64,000 nucleotides of DNA from Vibrio syngnathi (GCF_002119525.1 NZ_CP017917.1:558001-622000), one strand, 5' to 3'. Numbered from the stretch's first letter, positions 1-9,033 are shown. The notes: a model not told the origin generated them from the sequence alone. Made by a program: numbers and translations.

Positions 1-1584
1 GAAGCGTCAATTGATACTTCAGGTCAGTTAGGTGAAAGTGACTTTTCATATCGTTTAGTTGCACTCGCTCGTAAACAAGACAGCCAAGTTGATAACGCTG
101 AAGAAGAGCGTTATGTGATTGCTCCATCGCTAGATTGGCAGGTATCTGATAGAACACTTATTAACTTCAATCTTTACTATCAGAATGATCCGTCAATGGG
201 TACTAACTCTGCAATGCCGCTTGAAGTGCTGAAGGCAAGTGACCCATCTGTGTCTATGGGCGACAAAAACTGGAGTACCTTTGAACGTGAAGTCTTGATG
301 TTAGGTTATAAGATCAATCATCAAATCAACGATAATTGGACTTTCCTTCAGAACGCTCGTTATTCCGATGCATCGCTATATCAAGAAAACACCTATCATC
401 GCGGTACGAATTTTAACGCCGCAACTGGTAGTTTAATTCGAAATGTGTACAGCACAGATGAAGACTCTCAAAGCTTTGTTATCGACAACCAAGTATCAGG
501 TCGCGTCGAGGTTGCTGGGCTAGAGCATAACTTATTGTTTGGTCTCGATTACCTAAAGCTAACAGGTGACTCTTTGTACAAAGAGTTTGATGCAAACAGT
601 AGTTTCGGTGATTTCAACGCATACAATCCAAATAACGACCTTTTGGATAAAAGTCAGCTTCAAGAGAATTACCGTGAATCCCACGACATTACTACCGAGC
701 AGTTAGGATTATATTTCCAAGACCAAGTTCGCTATGACGCGCTGGTTTTACTTGCTGGTGGACGTTACGACATGTTCAAAGCGAGTGACGATAAAACGAG
801 TACTTACCCAACAAGCGATGGCACAGAAAAAGCGGATCACAATCAGTTCTCTTACCGCGTAGGTGCCTTGTATGAGTTAGATAATGGCATCTCTCCATTT
901 GTGAGTTATGCGACGAGTTTTGAGCCAGCTGCTGGTACTGATATTAACGGTAACTCGTTGAAACCTCAGTTGGGTGAGCAAGTCGAACTAGGTGTGAAAT
1001 ACCTGTCTGCTGATATGGCACAGCAACTTACAGCATCATACTTTTACATTACTAAGAAAGACTCAATTGCTGCCGATCCATCGGATCCAACGTATCGCTC
1101 TAAGATTCAGTTAGGTGAAGTGCGCTCTCAAGGTATGGAAGTTGAAGGCCGGTGGTTTGTAACGGACAACTGGGATGTTAATGCAAGCTACACGTATGTT
1201 GATATGGAAGTGACTGAAGATGCGAACCCAGATCTAGAAGGCACTACACCAATCTATGTACCGACACACGCCGCTAATCTATGGAGCAATTACTATGTCT
1301 ATGGTGGTGCTTTATCTGGAACTCGCTTCAGTGCAGGTGCTCGTTACATGGGTGAAATGGAGATGGATGCAACCAATACTCAAGGAAAAGTACCATCATA
1401 TACGGTTGTCGATTTATCCGTAGGTTATGACCTAGGGGAAGCAAGTGAAACTCTGTCAGGTGCAACGGCTAACTTGCTGGTTAACAACCTGTTTAATGAA
1501 GAGTACTACACCTGCTACGACCAATCGAACTGTTGGTTCGGTGCAGAGCAGTCAGTAGAACTCAGCGTGAACTACGAGTTCTAA
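1..1584 (+). CDS. fhuA: TonB-dependent ferric-hydroxamate siderophore receptor, FhuA-like (5' truncated)
   Basis: The reading frame is open from base 1, so the plug domain and N-terminus lie outside the window; only the C-terminal two thirds of the outer-membrane barrel is present. The translation alternates aromatic and polar residues as a TonB-dependent barrel does. It ends with NNLFNEEYY, a Cys pair around TCYDQSNCWFGAE, and a terminal Phe (NYEF). The two-Cys WGAE-type ending is characteristic of FhuA/FoxA hydroxamate receptors. The role would be TonB/ExbBD-powered import of ferrichrome-like ferric chelates across the outer membrane. The fhuD- and fhuB-like genes directly downstream support this. 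The exact ligand cannot be read from the sequence; FoxA or another hydroxamate receptor is the alternative. Confidence 0.82.
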   Translation, partial: EASIDTSGQLGESDFSYRLVALARKQDSQVDNAEEERYVIAPSLDWQVSDRTLINFNLYYQNDPSMGTNSAMPLEVLKASDPSVSMGDKNWSTFEREVLMLGYKINHQINDNWTFLQNARYSDASLYQENTYHRGTNFNAATGSLIRNVYSTDEDSQSFVIDNQVSGRVEVAGLEHNLLFGLDYLKLTGDSLYKEFDANSSFGDFNAYNPNNDLLDKSQLQENYRESHDITTEQLGLYFQDQVRYDALVLLAGGRYDMFKASDDKTSTYPTSDGTEKADHNQFSYRVGALYELDNGISPFVSYATSFEPAAGTDINGNSLKPQLGEQVELGVKYLSADMAQQLTASYFYITKKDSIAADPSDPTYRSKIQLGEVRSQGMEVEGRWFVTDNWDVNASYTYVDMEVTEDANPDLEGTTPIYVPTHAANLWSNYYVYGGALSGTRFSAGARYMGEMEMDATNTQGKVPSYTVVDLSVGYDLGEASETLSGATANLLVNNLFNEEYYTCYDQSNCWFGAEQSVELSVNYEF

Positions 1585-1605
1585 TTCATTTGAATACATA
1601 AATCT

Positions 1606-1629
1606 AAGCAGCCAGTGTAGGCTGCTTTT
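1606..1629 (+). terminator. Intergenic hairpin between receptor and binding-protein genes
   Basis: A perfect 8-bp stem (AAGCAGCC / GGCTGCTT) with a 6-nt loop is followed by only TTG, so the U-tract is weak. It sits 22 nt after the receptor stop and 38 nt before the next ATG. It most likely acts as a partial terminator or 3' mRNA stabiliser that uncouples receptor and transporter levels. Confidence 0.5.
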
Positions 1630-1666
1630 GTCGTTAAATAAACACTTAAAAAGTGACAGTGATTAT

Positions 1667-2602
1667 ATGAAAGCCAACTATTTTACTTCTCGTTTTCCTA
1701 AAGTGAGTTCGTTCATTGCCTCATTGGGCTTGTTGTTATCAGCTCAAGCGATGGCTAATTTTCAAGTTGAAGACAGCGAGGGAGTTAAAACCCTTGAAGC
1801 TCAGCCCGTTAGAGTGGCTGCGTTGAACTGGGATATTGCTGAACAAGTGATTGAACTCGGCGTTACGCCAGTCGCAGTGCCCGATATTGCAGGTTATACC
1901 GATTGGGTTGTTCAACCTGCCATTCCAGAAGGCGTGGCGGACATTGGCACTCGAACTGAGCCTAATTTTTCTGCTTTGAAGAAGCTAAACCCTGATGTGA
2001 TTCTTATCGCTTCGCCTCAGAAAGATCTTCAGGATCGACTCTCGGAAATTGCACCCGTACTTTACTACCAAACGTACAGTGAACAACACAACAATGCAGC
2101 GGCTGCTATCGAGAACTTCAAGAAGATAGGTAAATTGCTTGGCAAAGAAGAACAAGCGAACAACAAATTGGCAGTGATGGATGAACGTATCGCTGTTCTA
2201 AAAGCTGAGTTAGACAAAGCGTATCCGGGTGACAAGCCAAAAGTTACTTCTTTCCGTTTTGCGAGTATCACATCGGTGTTTATCTACGGCGATAATTCGA
2301 TTCCACAATACGCACTCGAAAAGCTTGGTTTTGAAAATGCGATGGATCTTCCTGCGAGTCAGTGGGGTATCAGTCAAAAGCGTATGACCGAGCTTAAGAA
2401 CGTGAAGAACGGTATTGCGCTTTACTTTGAACCTTTCCCATATCAAGAAAAGTTAGACCGATCTCCGGTTTGGAAGAGCATGCCTTTTGTTCGTAACGGT
2501 CAATTTAGCCCAGTAGCGGCAAGTTGGAGTTACGGTGGTGCAATGTCGATTTTGTATAACGCAGAAGCTATGGCGCAATCGCTGTTGACGTTAGCGGAGT
2601 AG
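1667..2602 (+). CDS. fhuD: Ferric-hydroxamate ABC transporter periplasmic binding protein, FhuD-like
   Basis: The protein has 311 residues with a Sec signal peptide (basic start, then SSFIASLGLLLSAQAMA). A class III binding-protein fold follows: an N-terminal lobe (RVAALNWDIAEQVIELGV, then DIGTRTEPNFSALKKLNPDVIL), a long helix of about residues 140-190, and a C-terminal lobe ending in SWSYGGAMS. The pattern LNPDVILIASP is typical of FhuD/BtuF proteins. It would carry ferric hydroxamates from the receptor to the inner-membrane permease. The ATG at 1667 is preferred to an upstream TTG at 1628 because it places the signal peptide at the N-terminus; the Shine-Dalgarno signal is weak at both. Its stop is 2 nt before the permease ATG, indicating one operon. 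Confidence 0.85.
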   Translation: MKANYFTSRFPKVSSFIASLGLLLSAQAMANFQVEDSEGVKTLEAQPVRVAALNWDIAEQVIELGVTPVAVPDIAGYTDWVVQPAIPEGVADIGTRTEPNFSALKKLNPDVILIASPQKDLQDRLSEIAPVLYYQTYSEQHNNAAAAIENFKKIGKLLGKEEQANNKLAVMDERIAVLKAELDKAYPGDKPKVTSFRFASITSVFIYGDNSIPQYALEKLGFENAMDLPASQWGISQKRMTELKNVKNGIALYFEPFPYQEKLDRSPVWKSMPFVRNGQFSPVAASWSYGGAMSILYNAEAMAQSLLTLAE

Positions 2603-2604
2603 TA

Positions 2605-4599
2605 ATGAAATCCAGTGGTTTGGTGATGGGGGCAGCGCTGTTTTTCGCTTCCCTTGTTCATTTATGGTTAGGGCAATCTGAATTTGGCCCTATCGGTGAG
2701 CTGCTCCAGCAAGTTTCACTGATCAGTGACAGCGTGACATTCAACTCAATGGTTGATGATTCATTCGAGTTGATGGCGTTAATCTATGTCAACTTGCCTC
2801 GCTTGGTCATGGCGATTTTGGTTGGTGGAACACTCGGCACCATAGGTAGCCTGTTTCAACAACTGACGCAGAACCGAATGATGTCGCCGCTTACTTTAGG
2901 TACGTCGTCAGGGGCGTGGCTTGGTTTGGTTATTCTGAATGTGGTTGCGCCGATGTTGGTCGCTCAGTATTCAGTTTGGTTCGCTCTGATCGGTGCACTG
3001 CTCGCGATGGGACTGATTGTTTCGATTGTCGGAATCAAAAACATGAGCGGCTTGCCAATTGTTTTGGCGGGCATGGCAGTTAACTTACTGTTAGGCGCAT
3101 TTGCGACTGCGATTATTTTGCTCAATGACGAGTACGCCCAGAACTTGTTTGTATGGGGAGCGGGTGATCTAGGACAGAACGGTTGGGAACAAGTAATTTG
3201 GCTGATGCCTAAGCTACTTCCGATCTTTGCCATCTTCTTATTGGCGCCAAGAGTCCTGACTTTGCTTTCGATTGGCACTGAAGGGGCAGCAGCACGCGGG
3301 CTCAATATTGGCGCAACATTCTTTGTATTGATGGCGGTTGGCGTTTGGTTGGTGTCGGTGTCGATTACCTCAGTGGGCGTGATCAGCTTTATTGGCTTGA
3401 TAGCTCCGAACATCGCTAGGCATCTAGGTTTTCTAAAGGCCAAATCTGAACTCGTCGCAAGCTGTGTATTAGGTGCGCTACTGCTTTGCGTCACTGACAG
3501 TTTCGCGATCTTCTTGGGGCGATGGTCTTTGGATATGATTCCAACAGGGACGGCAACCGCGGTCATTGGCGCTCCAGCGTTGATCATTATTGTGAGAAAG
3601 CAATTATCGGCTCAAGATCAGCTGTTTTTCTCGATGCCTAAAGGCCCAAAGTTTATTTCACCTTTGGCTTACTTCTTGTTGGGCACAATGATTTTTGGAC
3701 TGTTGGCGTTGAGTACGCTCTCACAGCCTTCTTCTGATATGGGCTATTTTGTTATCCCAGACGCATTTGAATGGTCGATTCGTTGGCCGAGAATATTAAC
3801 GGCGATATTCGCTGGTGGTGGCTTGGCGGTGGCGGGCGTGATTTTACAAAGGTTAGTCTACAATCCGCTTGCAAGCCCGGACATTCTTGGTGTGTCGGCG
3901 GGCGCTGTTCTGGCGTTGATTTTCAGTAGCCTATTTATGGGTTATTCGATTCACTCATTGAGCCCTTGGATTGCTTTCTTAGGCAGCGCGATTGCACTGT
4001 GTTTATTGCTATTCCTTGGCAAGAAGCATCAGTTTGCACCTTCGATCTTGATTCTCACAGGTATCTCATTAACCGCAGTTTTGGAAGCTTTGGTGCAATT
4101 CTCTTTAACGCGAGTGGGTGAGGGGAAATACACTTTATTGGCTTGGTTAGCGGGGTCTACCTATCGTGTTGAACCTGAATCAGCAATGATTTTGGCCATG
4201 GTGATAACGGCTTCTATCGGGGCTGCTTTGCTATTGAGTCGTTGGGTGACCTTAATTGCGACTGGCCGACAGTTCGCGAGTGCCAGAGGGTTAAATATCA
4301 ATCTCGCCTACGTGGCATTGTTGTGTATTGTTGCGATCTTATGCTCGGTCGTGACAACCACCATGGGGCCAGTCGCATTTGTCGGCTTGTTAGCTCCGCA
4401 TATCGCTGCAATGATGGGGGCTCGTTTGGTGCGAGTGCAGATCATCTTGTCGTTTTTAATTGGTGCTGCTCTCATGCTATTTGCAGACTGGTTAGGTCAA
4501 GTAGTGGTGTTCCCAGCGCAGCTTGCAGCAGGGACGTTAGTTTCAATTATTGGTGGCAGCTACTTCATCTTCTTGTTATTGAAATCTCGAAGAACATAG
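2605..4599 (+). CDS. fhuB: Ferric-hydroxamate ABC transporter permease, FhuB-like double permease
   Basis: At 664 residues this is twice the usual FecCD-type permease length and is built from two homologous halves of about 330 residues, as in FhuB, where one chain supplies both transmembrane domains. Each half carries the FecCD cytoplasmic coupling motif: GVISFIGLIAPNIARHL in the first and GPVAFVGLLAPHIAAMM in the second. Each also has the NPLASPDILG/NRMMSPLTLG segment near its start. Together with a FhuD-like protein and a FhuC ATPase it would move ferric hydroxamates into the cytoplasm. No fhuC gene follows; a terminator comes next, so the ATPase must be encoded outside the visible part, probably upstream of the receptor. 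Confidence 0.88.
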   Translation: MKSSGLVMGAALFFASLVHLWLGQSEFGPIGELLQQVSLISDSVTFNSMVDDSFELMALIYVNLPRLVMAILVGGTLGTIGSLFQQLTQNRMMSPLTLGTSSGAWLGLVILNVVAPMLVAQYSVWFALIGALLAMGLIVSIVGIKNMSGLPIVLAGMAVNLLLGAFATAIILLNDEYAQNLFVWGAGDLGQNGWEQVIWLMPKLLPIFAIFLLAPRVLTLLSIGTEGAAARGLNIGATFFVLMAVGVWLVSVSITSVGVISFIGLIAPNIARHLGFLKAKSELVASCVLGALLLCVTDSFAIFLGRWSLDMIPTGTATAVIGAPALIIIVRKQLSAQDQLFFSMPKGPKFISPLAYFLLGTMIFGLLALSTLSQPSSDMGYFVIPDAFEWSIRWPRILTAIFAGGGLAVAGVILQRLVYNPLASPDILGVSAGAVLALIFSSLFMGYSIHSLSPWIAFLGSAIALCLLLFLGKKHQFAPSILILTGISLTAVLEALVQFSLTRVGEGKYTLLAWLAGSTYRVEPESAMILAMVITASIGAALLLSRWVTLIATGRQFASARGLNINLAYVALLCIVAILCSVVTTTMGPVAFVGLLAPHIAAMMGARLVRVQIILSFLIGAALMLFADWLGQVVVFPAQLAAGTLVSIIGGSYFIFLLLKSRRT

Positions 4600-4643
4600 G
4601 TTCTGCCAAAACTGAGATCCCTTAATTATCAAAGCTACGAATG

Positions 4644-4682
4644 AAAAGCAGTGAATGGAGCGAACCATCACTGCTTTTTTAT
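4644..4682 (+). terminator. Rho-independent terminator after fhuB
   Basis: An 11-bp stem (AAAAGCAGTGA / TCACTGCTTTT) with a 13-nt loop is followed by T residues; it lies 45 nt after the permease stop. It marks the end of the siderophore operon. Confidence 0.85.
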
Positions 4683-4803
4683 TGATGTCGTTTGTGTAAG
4701 GGGCGGTGTTAAGCAACACAGGTCTCGCTTCTTAATGTGCAAGTTTGGCATATGTTAATAAAATGTATAACCTAAAGGTCTGACCACTTATAAGGTAGCC
4801 ACC

Positions 4804-5616
4804 ATGCCAAACCTCGATCGTATCACTTGTTCTATCGATGAAAACCAAATTGCGACGGTTGTGTTGAATCGACCCGATAAGCTCAACGCTATTGATATGG
4901 CGATGTTTGAAGGCGTCAATAATATGATCAGAGAACTCAAAAAAAATAACGAGGTTCGCGCTGTAATAGTGAAAGGTAATGGTACGGATTTTTGTTCAGG
5001 GCTCGATGTTAAATCATTATTGAACAGTAAAGTTGGGGCGATGAAGCTTTTGTTCAAATGGTTGCCGACGATGCCAAATGCGGCTCAGTATTTTTCTATT
5101 GGTTGGCGAGAGATCCCTTGCCCTGTTATTTTTGCGATTCACGGGCGTTGTTGGGGAGGTGGGCTTCAATTAGCCAGTGGTGGCGATTTTAGAATCGCTA
5201 GCCCAGATGCGAACTTCTCGATATTGGAAGCGAAGTGGGGGTTGATTCCTGACATGGGAGGCGCCATCGCATTTCGCGAGCTGATGCGTAAAGATCATAC
5301 TTTGGAAATGGCGATGACAGCTAAGGTGATTGATTGCCAAACCGCCAAAGAGTACGGCTTGGTGACAAAAATTGCTGAAGATCCTTACGCTGAAGCTTAT
5401 TCCTTGGCACTTGAGTGCGCGAATCGTTCGCCAGATGTCGTTGCTGCTAATAAGAAACTCTATAATAAAACTTGGTGGTCTAGCCCTGGCATGGCAGTGT
5501 TTTACGAGACCTGGTATCAGATAAAGGTAGGGTTAGGCAAGAATAGAGCAATCGCTGCTCAACGTGAAATTCATCGAGACAAGCCACGTCCATACGTCGC
5601 TAGAAAGTTCAAATAG
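4804..5616 (+). CDS. Enoyl-CoA hydratase/isomerase (crotonase) family protein
   Basis: The 270-residue length is usual for single-domain crotonases. Motifs visible in order are VVLNRPDKLNAID near residue 20, the first oxyanion-hole segment DFCSGLDVKSL, the second oxyanion-hole glycines in GRCWGGGLQLASGGDFRIA, and EAKWGLIPDMGG, which holds the Glu matching rat hydratase Glu144. A second Glu falls in HTLEMAMTAK near the Glu164 position. Both catalytic carboxylates are therefore plausibly retained, and hydration of an enoyl-CoA is reasonable, though substrate specificity cannot be inferred. It has its own ribosome site (AAGGTAG) and is monocistronic; the FadL-like porin gene downstream hints at a shared fatty-acid theme. 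Confidence 0.8.
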   Translation: MPNLDRITCSIDENQIATVVLNRPDKLNAIDMAMFEGVNNMIRELKKNNEVRAVIVKGNGTDFCSGLDVKSLLNSKVGAMKLLFKWLPTMPNAAQYFSIGWREIPCPVIFAIHGRCWGGGLQLASGGDFRIASPDANFSILEAKWGLIPDMGGAIAFRELMRKDHTLEMAMTAKVIDCQTAKEYGLVTKIAEDPYAEAYSLALECANRSPDVVAANKKLYNKTWWSSPGMAVFYETWYQIKVGLGKNRAIAAQREIHRDKPRPYVARKFK

Positions 5617-5697
5617 CGCTTGTAAAGTAATAACGGGTATTCCCATTGTTTATAGGGCTTTGCGGTAACCTTAGATCAATTTAATGTCTAAGGCTAA

Positions 5698-6873
5698 ATG
5701 AGCAATCTGATGAACAAAACTTTTACTTACTCGCTAGCTGCCACCGCAATTTTTACAAGCTTAAATGCTTTCGCAAGTGGTTTGTTTTTACAAGAAGCTG
5801 TTGTCGCCAATGCCGGTACTACTGGTGCCGGTGACGGTGTTTATACTCGTTCGGCTGCGGCGATGTGGACCAACCCAGCCACTATGTCTCATATGGGCGA
5901 AAGCAAAACCACGATCAATACCATGGCGTTCGATCTTGAGATGAAATATCAAGACAACCAAGATTCTAGCGGCGATGGGAAAGGGCATTCAGTTCTTCCT
6001 TCATTTGGTGCCTTCCACGCACATCAAGTTACCGACAAATTACACCTTGGTATTGCGCTTGGCGCTGTCGGTGGTTCAAGCCTCGATTACGGCAGTGAAT
6101 GGGCAGGCGCCGCCCTTCTAGAAGATATCACGCTCACTGCGATGCAAGTGAACCCATCACTAAGCTACCAACTGAATGACCAGTGGTCGGTTGGTGCCGG
6201 TATCCAGTTAAGTTGGGCTGCGTTTCAACAAACAACGTCAATGCTTACTGCTAAACAAGATACTGACTGGGCATACGGTTATAACCTTGGCGTAATGTAC
6301 ACGCCTACAGATAAACTCAAGTTAGGTGCTAGCTACCGTTCTAAACTCGAGCATGAATTCAACAATGATGTAAACGGTAAGTTAGGTGCTAACGTTTTGA
6401 ATTCGTTATCGACAGATATTGCTTTACCTGAAATCATCGACGTCAGTGCGAGCTATGCGTTGAACCAACAGCTTGACCTGTTGGCGAGTATTCAGTTGCA
6501 CCGTTGGAGTGAGTGGGATACTACTGTTCTCGATTTTGGAACCCAAATAGGGGGGCTCCAGATCGATCGTAACTGGGATGATGTTTGGAAATTTGCAGTA
6601 GGTGCAGACTACCAACTGAACTCAGACTGGCGCTTGAAAGCAGGCTTCTCTTACGAAACATCGCCACAAGACGATCCGTCAATGCAATGGGTTGACCTCC
6701 CTGTAGGCGAACAGTATCGCTACTCGGTAGGTGCTTCAACGTATTGGGATGATATTTTAATCGACGTGTTCTACGAATATGCAGATTTAGGGTCGGTTGA
6801 TATGGACAGATTTATGGTAGATGGCTCGTTCGATGGCCGTATCCACTTTGTTGGCGTTAGTGCGACCTTCTAA
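5698..6873 (+). CDS. Outer-membrane transport protein, OmpP1/FadL family
   Basis: The 391-residue protein has a signal peptide (TYSLAATAIFTSLNAFASG) followed by the FadL hatch signature: GLFLQEAVVANAGTTGAG and then RSAAAMWTNPATMS, the family's G-x-G-x-A-x2-xNPA region. The rest is an amphipathic barrel ending in Phe (GVSATF). FadL proteins pass long-chain fatty acids and other hydrophobic molecules by lateral diffusion. This one is somewhat shorter than E. coli FadL (about 420 mature residues) and may be one of the several FadL paralogues found in vibrios. An AAGG motif precedes the ATG at 5698; a second Met four codons on is possible. Its stop overlaps the next start, so the two are probably translated together. 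Confidence 0.83.
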   Translation: MSNLMNKTFTYSLAATAIFTSLNAFASGLFLQEAVVANAGTTGAGDGVYTRSAAAMWTNPATMSHMGESKTTINTMAFDLEMKYQDNQDSSGDGKGHSVLPSFGAFHAHQVTDKLHLGIALGAVGGSSLDYGSEWAGAALLEDITLTAMQVNPSLSYQLNDQWSVGAGIQLSWAAFQQTTSMLTAKQDTDWAYGYNLGVMYTPTDKLKLGASYRSKLEHEFNNDVNGKLGANVLNSLSTDIALPEIIDVSASYALNQQLDLLASIQLHRWSEWDTTVLDFGTQIGGLQIDRNWDDVWKFAVGADYQLNSDWRLKAGFSYETSPQDDPSMQWVDLPVGEQYRYSVGASTYWDDILIDVFYEYADLGSVDMDRFMVDGSFDGRIHFVGVSATF

Positions 6874-7562
6874 TGACATTACGTAATCTATTACTTGTTG
6901 CTACGGCAACGCTCGGATCGATGGGTGCTTTGGCTGAAGAGAAGCACCCTGATGATCCGACTAAAATCGTGACCAAAGCGGGCGTTGCTTATAACGAAGA
7001 TTTGCAGTTCTCAGGCTCTATCGGTTTAGATGAAGCGCGAATGATCAATGCTCGTGTCAATGCGGACGGCGAAGAGTGGCGATTAGGCGGTTCATGGCTG
7101 TTGCCGATGGGTATCGTGAATTTCAACTTTAGCCGTTCTGAATATGATAACGATGCTTATAAGAACAACTACAGTATTGGCACATTTATACCACTGAGCT
7201 ATTTCGATATTGAGCCGTTCGGTTGGCAAATCTTCCCAATGGCTGGCTACAGCTATAACGATGGTGAAGTAGCCGTATTCGATGATGATAACGTTGGCTC
7301 TGACTATGTATTGATGCCGAGCTCAACACACGGTGGCTATATTGGTGCGTTTGGCTTAAAAACGATAACCGATGAATGGTCTATCATGGGATTTGGTGGT
7401 GGTTCAATGGGTTCTGACGATTACTCAGGCTATTGGGCTGGCGTTGGTGCGAGCTATAAATTGAGTGATGCTCAATCATTCAACTTCTTCACTATCTTTG
7501 CTGAGGATGACTTCGGTGAAAATAACAGTGTTGGCGCATCTTACACCTATGAGTTCAAATAG
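6873..7562 (+). CDS. Uncharacterised outer-membrane beta-barrel protein coupled to the FadL-like gene
   Basis: I do not recognise a named family. The 229-residue protein has a cleavable signal peptide (NLLLVATATLGSMGALAEE). A run of short amphipathic strands follows (LQFSGSIGLDEARM, WRLGGSWLLPMGIVNFNFS, FGWQIFPMAGYSYND, YWAGVGASYKLS), ending in an aromatic-terminal strand (SYTYEFK), which suggests an 8-12-stranded outer-membrane barrel. Its ATG overlaps the upstream TAA by one base (TAATG), so translation is likely coupled to the FadL-like gene. This strict pairing suggests a shared function, such as an accessory barrel for hydrophobic-substrate uptake. That is inference only. Confidence 0.62.
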   Translation: MTLRNLLLVATATLGSMGALAEEKHPDDPTKIVTKAGVAYNEDLQFSGSIGLDEARMINARVNADGEEWRLGGSWLLPMGIVNFNFSRSEYDNDAYKNNYSIGTFIPLSYFDIEPFGWQIFPMAGYSYNDGEVAVFDDDNVGSDYVLMPSSTHGGYIGAFGLKTITDEWSIMGFGGGSMGSDDYSGYWAGVGASYKLSDAQSFNFFTIFAEDDFGENNSVGASYTYEFK

Positions 7563-7635
7563 CTGTTAGTAGGCAGCAATTCGTAGGTGGACACCTCTCG
7601 TAAGAACCATTGACTTAGTCCAGATTAATTTGAAC

Positions 7636-7668
7636 AAAGTCGCTTATTAAAACTGAGCGACTTTCTTT
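7636..7668 (+). terminator. Rho-independent terminator after the barrel pair
   Basis: A 9-bp stem (AAAGTCGCT / AGCGACTTT) with an 11-nt loop is followed by CTTTT, 74 nt after the stop codon. Confidence 0.8.
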
Positions 7669-7720
7669 TATTCTATTTCCCAATCTTTTTTATCTCTTTC
7701 TAATGTGAGAGTACTGCTCT

Positions 7721-7736
7721 CTTAATCTAGATTAAG
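7721..7736. promoter_or_regulatory. 16-bp perfect palindrome, candidate operator
   Basis: CTTAATCTAGATTAAG reads identically on both strands. It lies between the terminator of the previous operon and the structured leader of the oxidoreductase gene, where a dimeric repressor or activator site would be expected. The binding protein is unknown. Confidence 0.4.
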
Positions 7737-7792
7737 TTTCCTTCGCCTTATTCTCTGTAGTATCCGCATAAATCAACGCCCATTCAGTAATG

Positions 7793-7842
7793 GACAAAAG
7801 AGAGTCACTTTGTGAAAACGAAGTGGTTCTCTTTTGTCTTTT
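7793..7842 (+). terminator. Long hairpin with U-tract in the leader of the oxidoreductase gene (attenuator or sRNA terminator)
   Basis: GACAAAAGAGA pairs with TCTCTTTTGTC (11 bp), then a GT/GT internal loop, then CACTT/AAGTG (5 bp) and a 10-nt loop; TTTT follows. It is a strong terminator shape, but the preceding operon already has its own terminator 125 nt upstream, and no gene lies between. It therefore ends either a short untranslated RNA or an attenuated leader of the gene starting at 7884. Confidence 0.65.
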
Positions 7843-7883
7843 AAAATGGGCAAACATAATAAAAGATTTAATGAGGATAACAC

Positions 7884-8996
7884 TTGAGCACTTTGTTTAC
7901 AGAAACCCACATTGGCAAGATGACACTAAAGAATCGCTTCGTGAGAAGTGCAACGTGGGAAAATATGGCCACTGAAGATGGCCATATGACAGATAAACTT
8001 TACGCTATCTATGAAGAATTGGCTCAAGGTGAAGTCGGCCTGATCGTGACGGGTTATGCGAACATCGTTGAAGAAGAAAAGCCTAACGCGGGCATGATGG
8101 GGATGTATAACGACTCATTCATTGAAGAGTATCAGAAGCTAACTCAATTGGTGCACGACAACGGCTCTAAAATCGTGATGCAATTGGCTTATGGCGGCAC
8201 GAAAACCACGTATGATCTTGGTGAACGAGTGATCTACGCACCAAGTGAAGTTCCAGAAAAAGGAACTCAAACACTCGGCAAAGCGATGACCAAAGACGAG
8301 ATCGACTACATTGTTGATGCCTTTGCTCAAGCGTCTTTGAGAGCACAAAAATCAGGTTTTGATGGCGTTGAAATCCATGCTGCTCACACTTACCTAATTA
8401 ACCAGTTCTTAAGCCCTTATTACAACCAACGTGAAGATGAATACGGCGGTAGCCTAGAGAATCGCATGAGATTCTTGCTAGAGATCTATACCGCGACTCG
8501 CAAGTTAGTTGGCGACGATTTTACTATCTTGGTTAAGCTCACCGCTTCTGAGTTTTTTGAGGGTGGTCTAACCTTTGATGAAACCCGTTTAGTCTGTAAA
8601 AAGCTAGAAGAAGTGGGTGTGGATGGCATTGTCGTGTCAGGTAATATTCATGGTAAAGCAGACACTATGATTGGCGAGTCGCACGATGGTTTTACCATTC
8701 AAGCTGAAGGCTACTTCCATGAGTATGGTCACGCGATCAGCCAAGACGTTAATATCCCAGTGATCACGGTTGGCGGCTTAACGGATTTCGATGCCATTGA
8801 AGCCATCGCAAACAATACGGGCATTGAGTACTTCGCGCTTTCGAGACCTCTGCTTTCTGAACCCCATTTAGTTAAGCGTTGGAAGGAAGGGGATAGAAGC
8901 CCTGTTGAGTGCGAAAGATGTTCAAAATGCCGAACTAAGCGTGGCAACTTCTGTGTCGTGAATAAAGACAGAAAAGTTCAGCTTGCTAGTATGTAA
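7884..8996 (+). CDS. NADH:flavin oxidoreductase, Old Yellow Enzyme family
   Basis: The 370-residue protein is a single FMN-binding TIM barrel. Recognisable segments are LKNRFVRSATWENMA near the N-terminus, GFDGVEIHAAHTYLINQFLSP with the active-site His pair region, YGGSLENRMRF, and EYFALSRPLLSEPHLVKRW near the phosphate-binding end. Four cysteines follow at residues 343, 346, 349 and 357 (CERCSKC...C), recalling the iron-sulfur region of FadH-type 2,4-dienoyl-CoA reductases. The FAD/NADPH domains that follow in FadH are absent. The start is TTG, supported by GAGG at 7873; ATG at 7871 is out of frame. It likely reduces an activated C=C bond, with substrate unknown. An unusual hairpin lies in its leader. 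Confidence 0.83.
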   Translation: MSTLFTETHIGKMTLKNRFVRSATWENMATEDGHMTDKLYAIYEELAQGEVGLIVTGYANIVEEEKPNAGMMGMYNDSFIEEYQKLTQLVHDNGSKIVMQLAYGGTKTTYDLGERVIYAPSEVPEKGTQTLGKAMTKDEIDYIVDAFAQASLRAQKSGFDGVEIHAAHTYLINQFLSPYYNQREDEYGGSLENRMRFLLEIYTATRKLVGDDFTILVKLTASEFFEGGLTFDETRLVCKKLEEVGVDGIVVSGNIHGKADTMIGESHDGFTIQAEGYFHEYGHAISQDVNIPVITVGGLTDFDAIEAIANNTGIEYFALSRPLLSEPHLVKRWKEGDRSPVECERCSKCRTKRGNFCVVNKDRKVQLASM

Positions 8997-9033
8997 TCGC
9001 TGATCCTAAATCCAAGTGTAAGCCTAAGTTTAT

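Noticed and set aside
2964..3587. Minus-strand frame of 207 residues inside fhuB
   Set aside because: Shadow of a hydrophobic permease gene; the plus-strand FecCD motifs are unambiguous.
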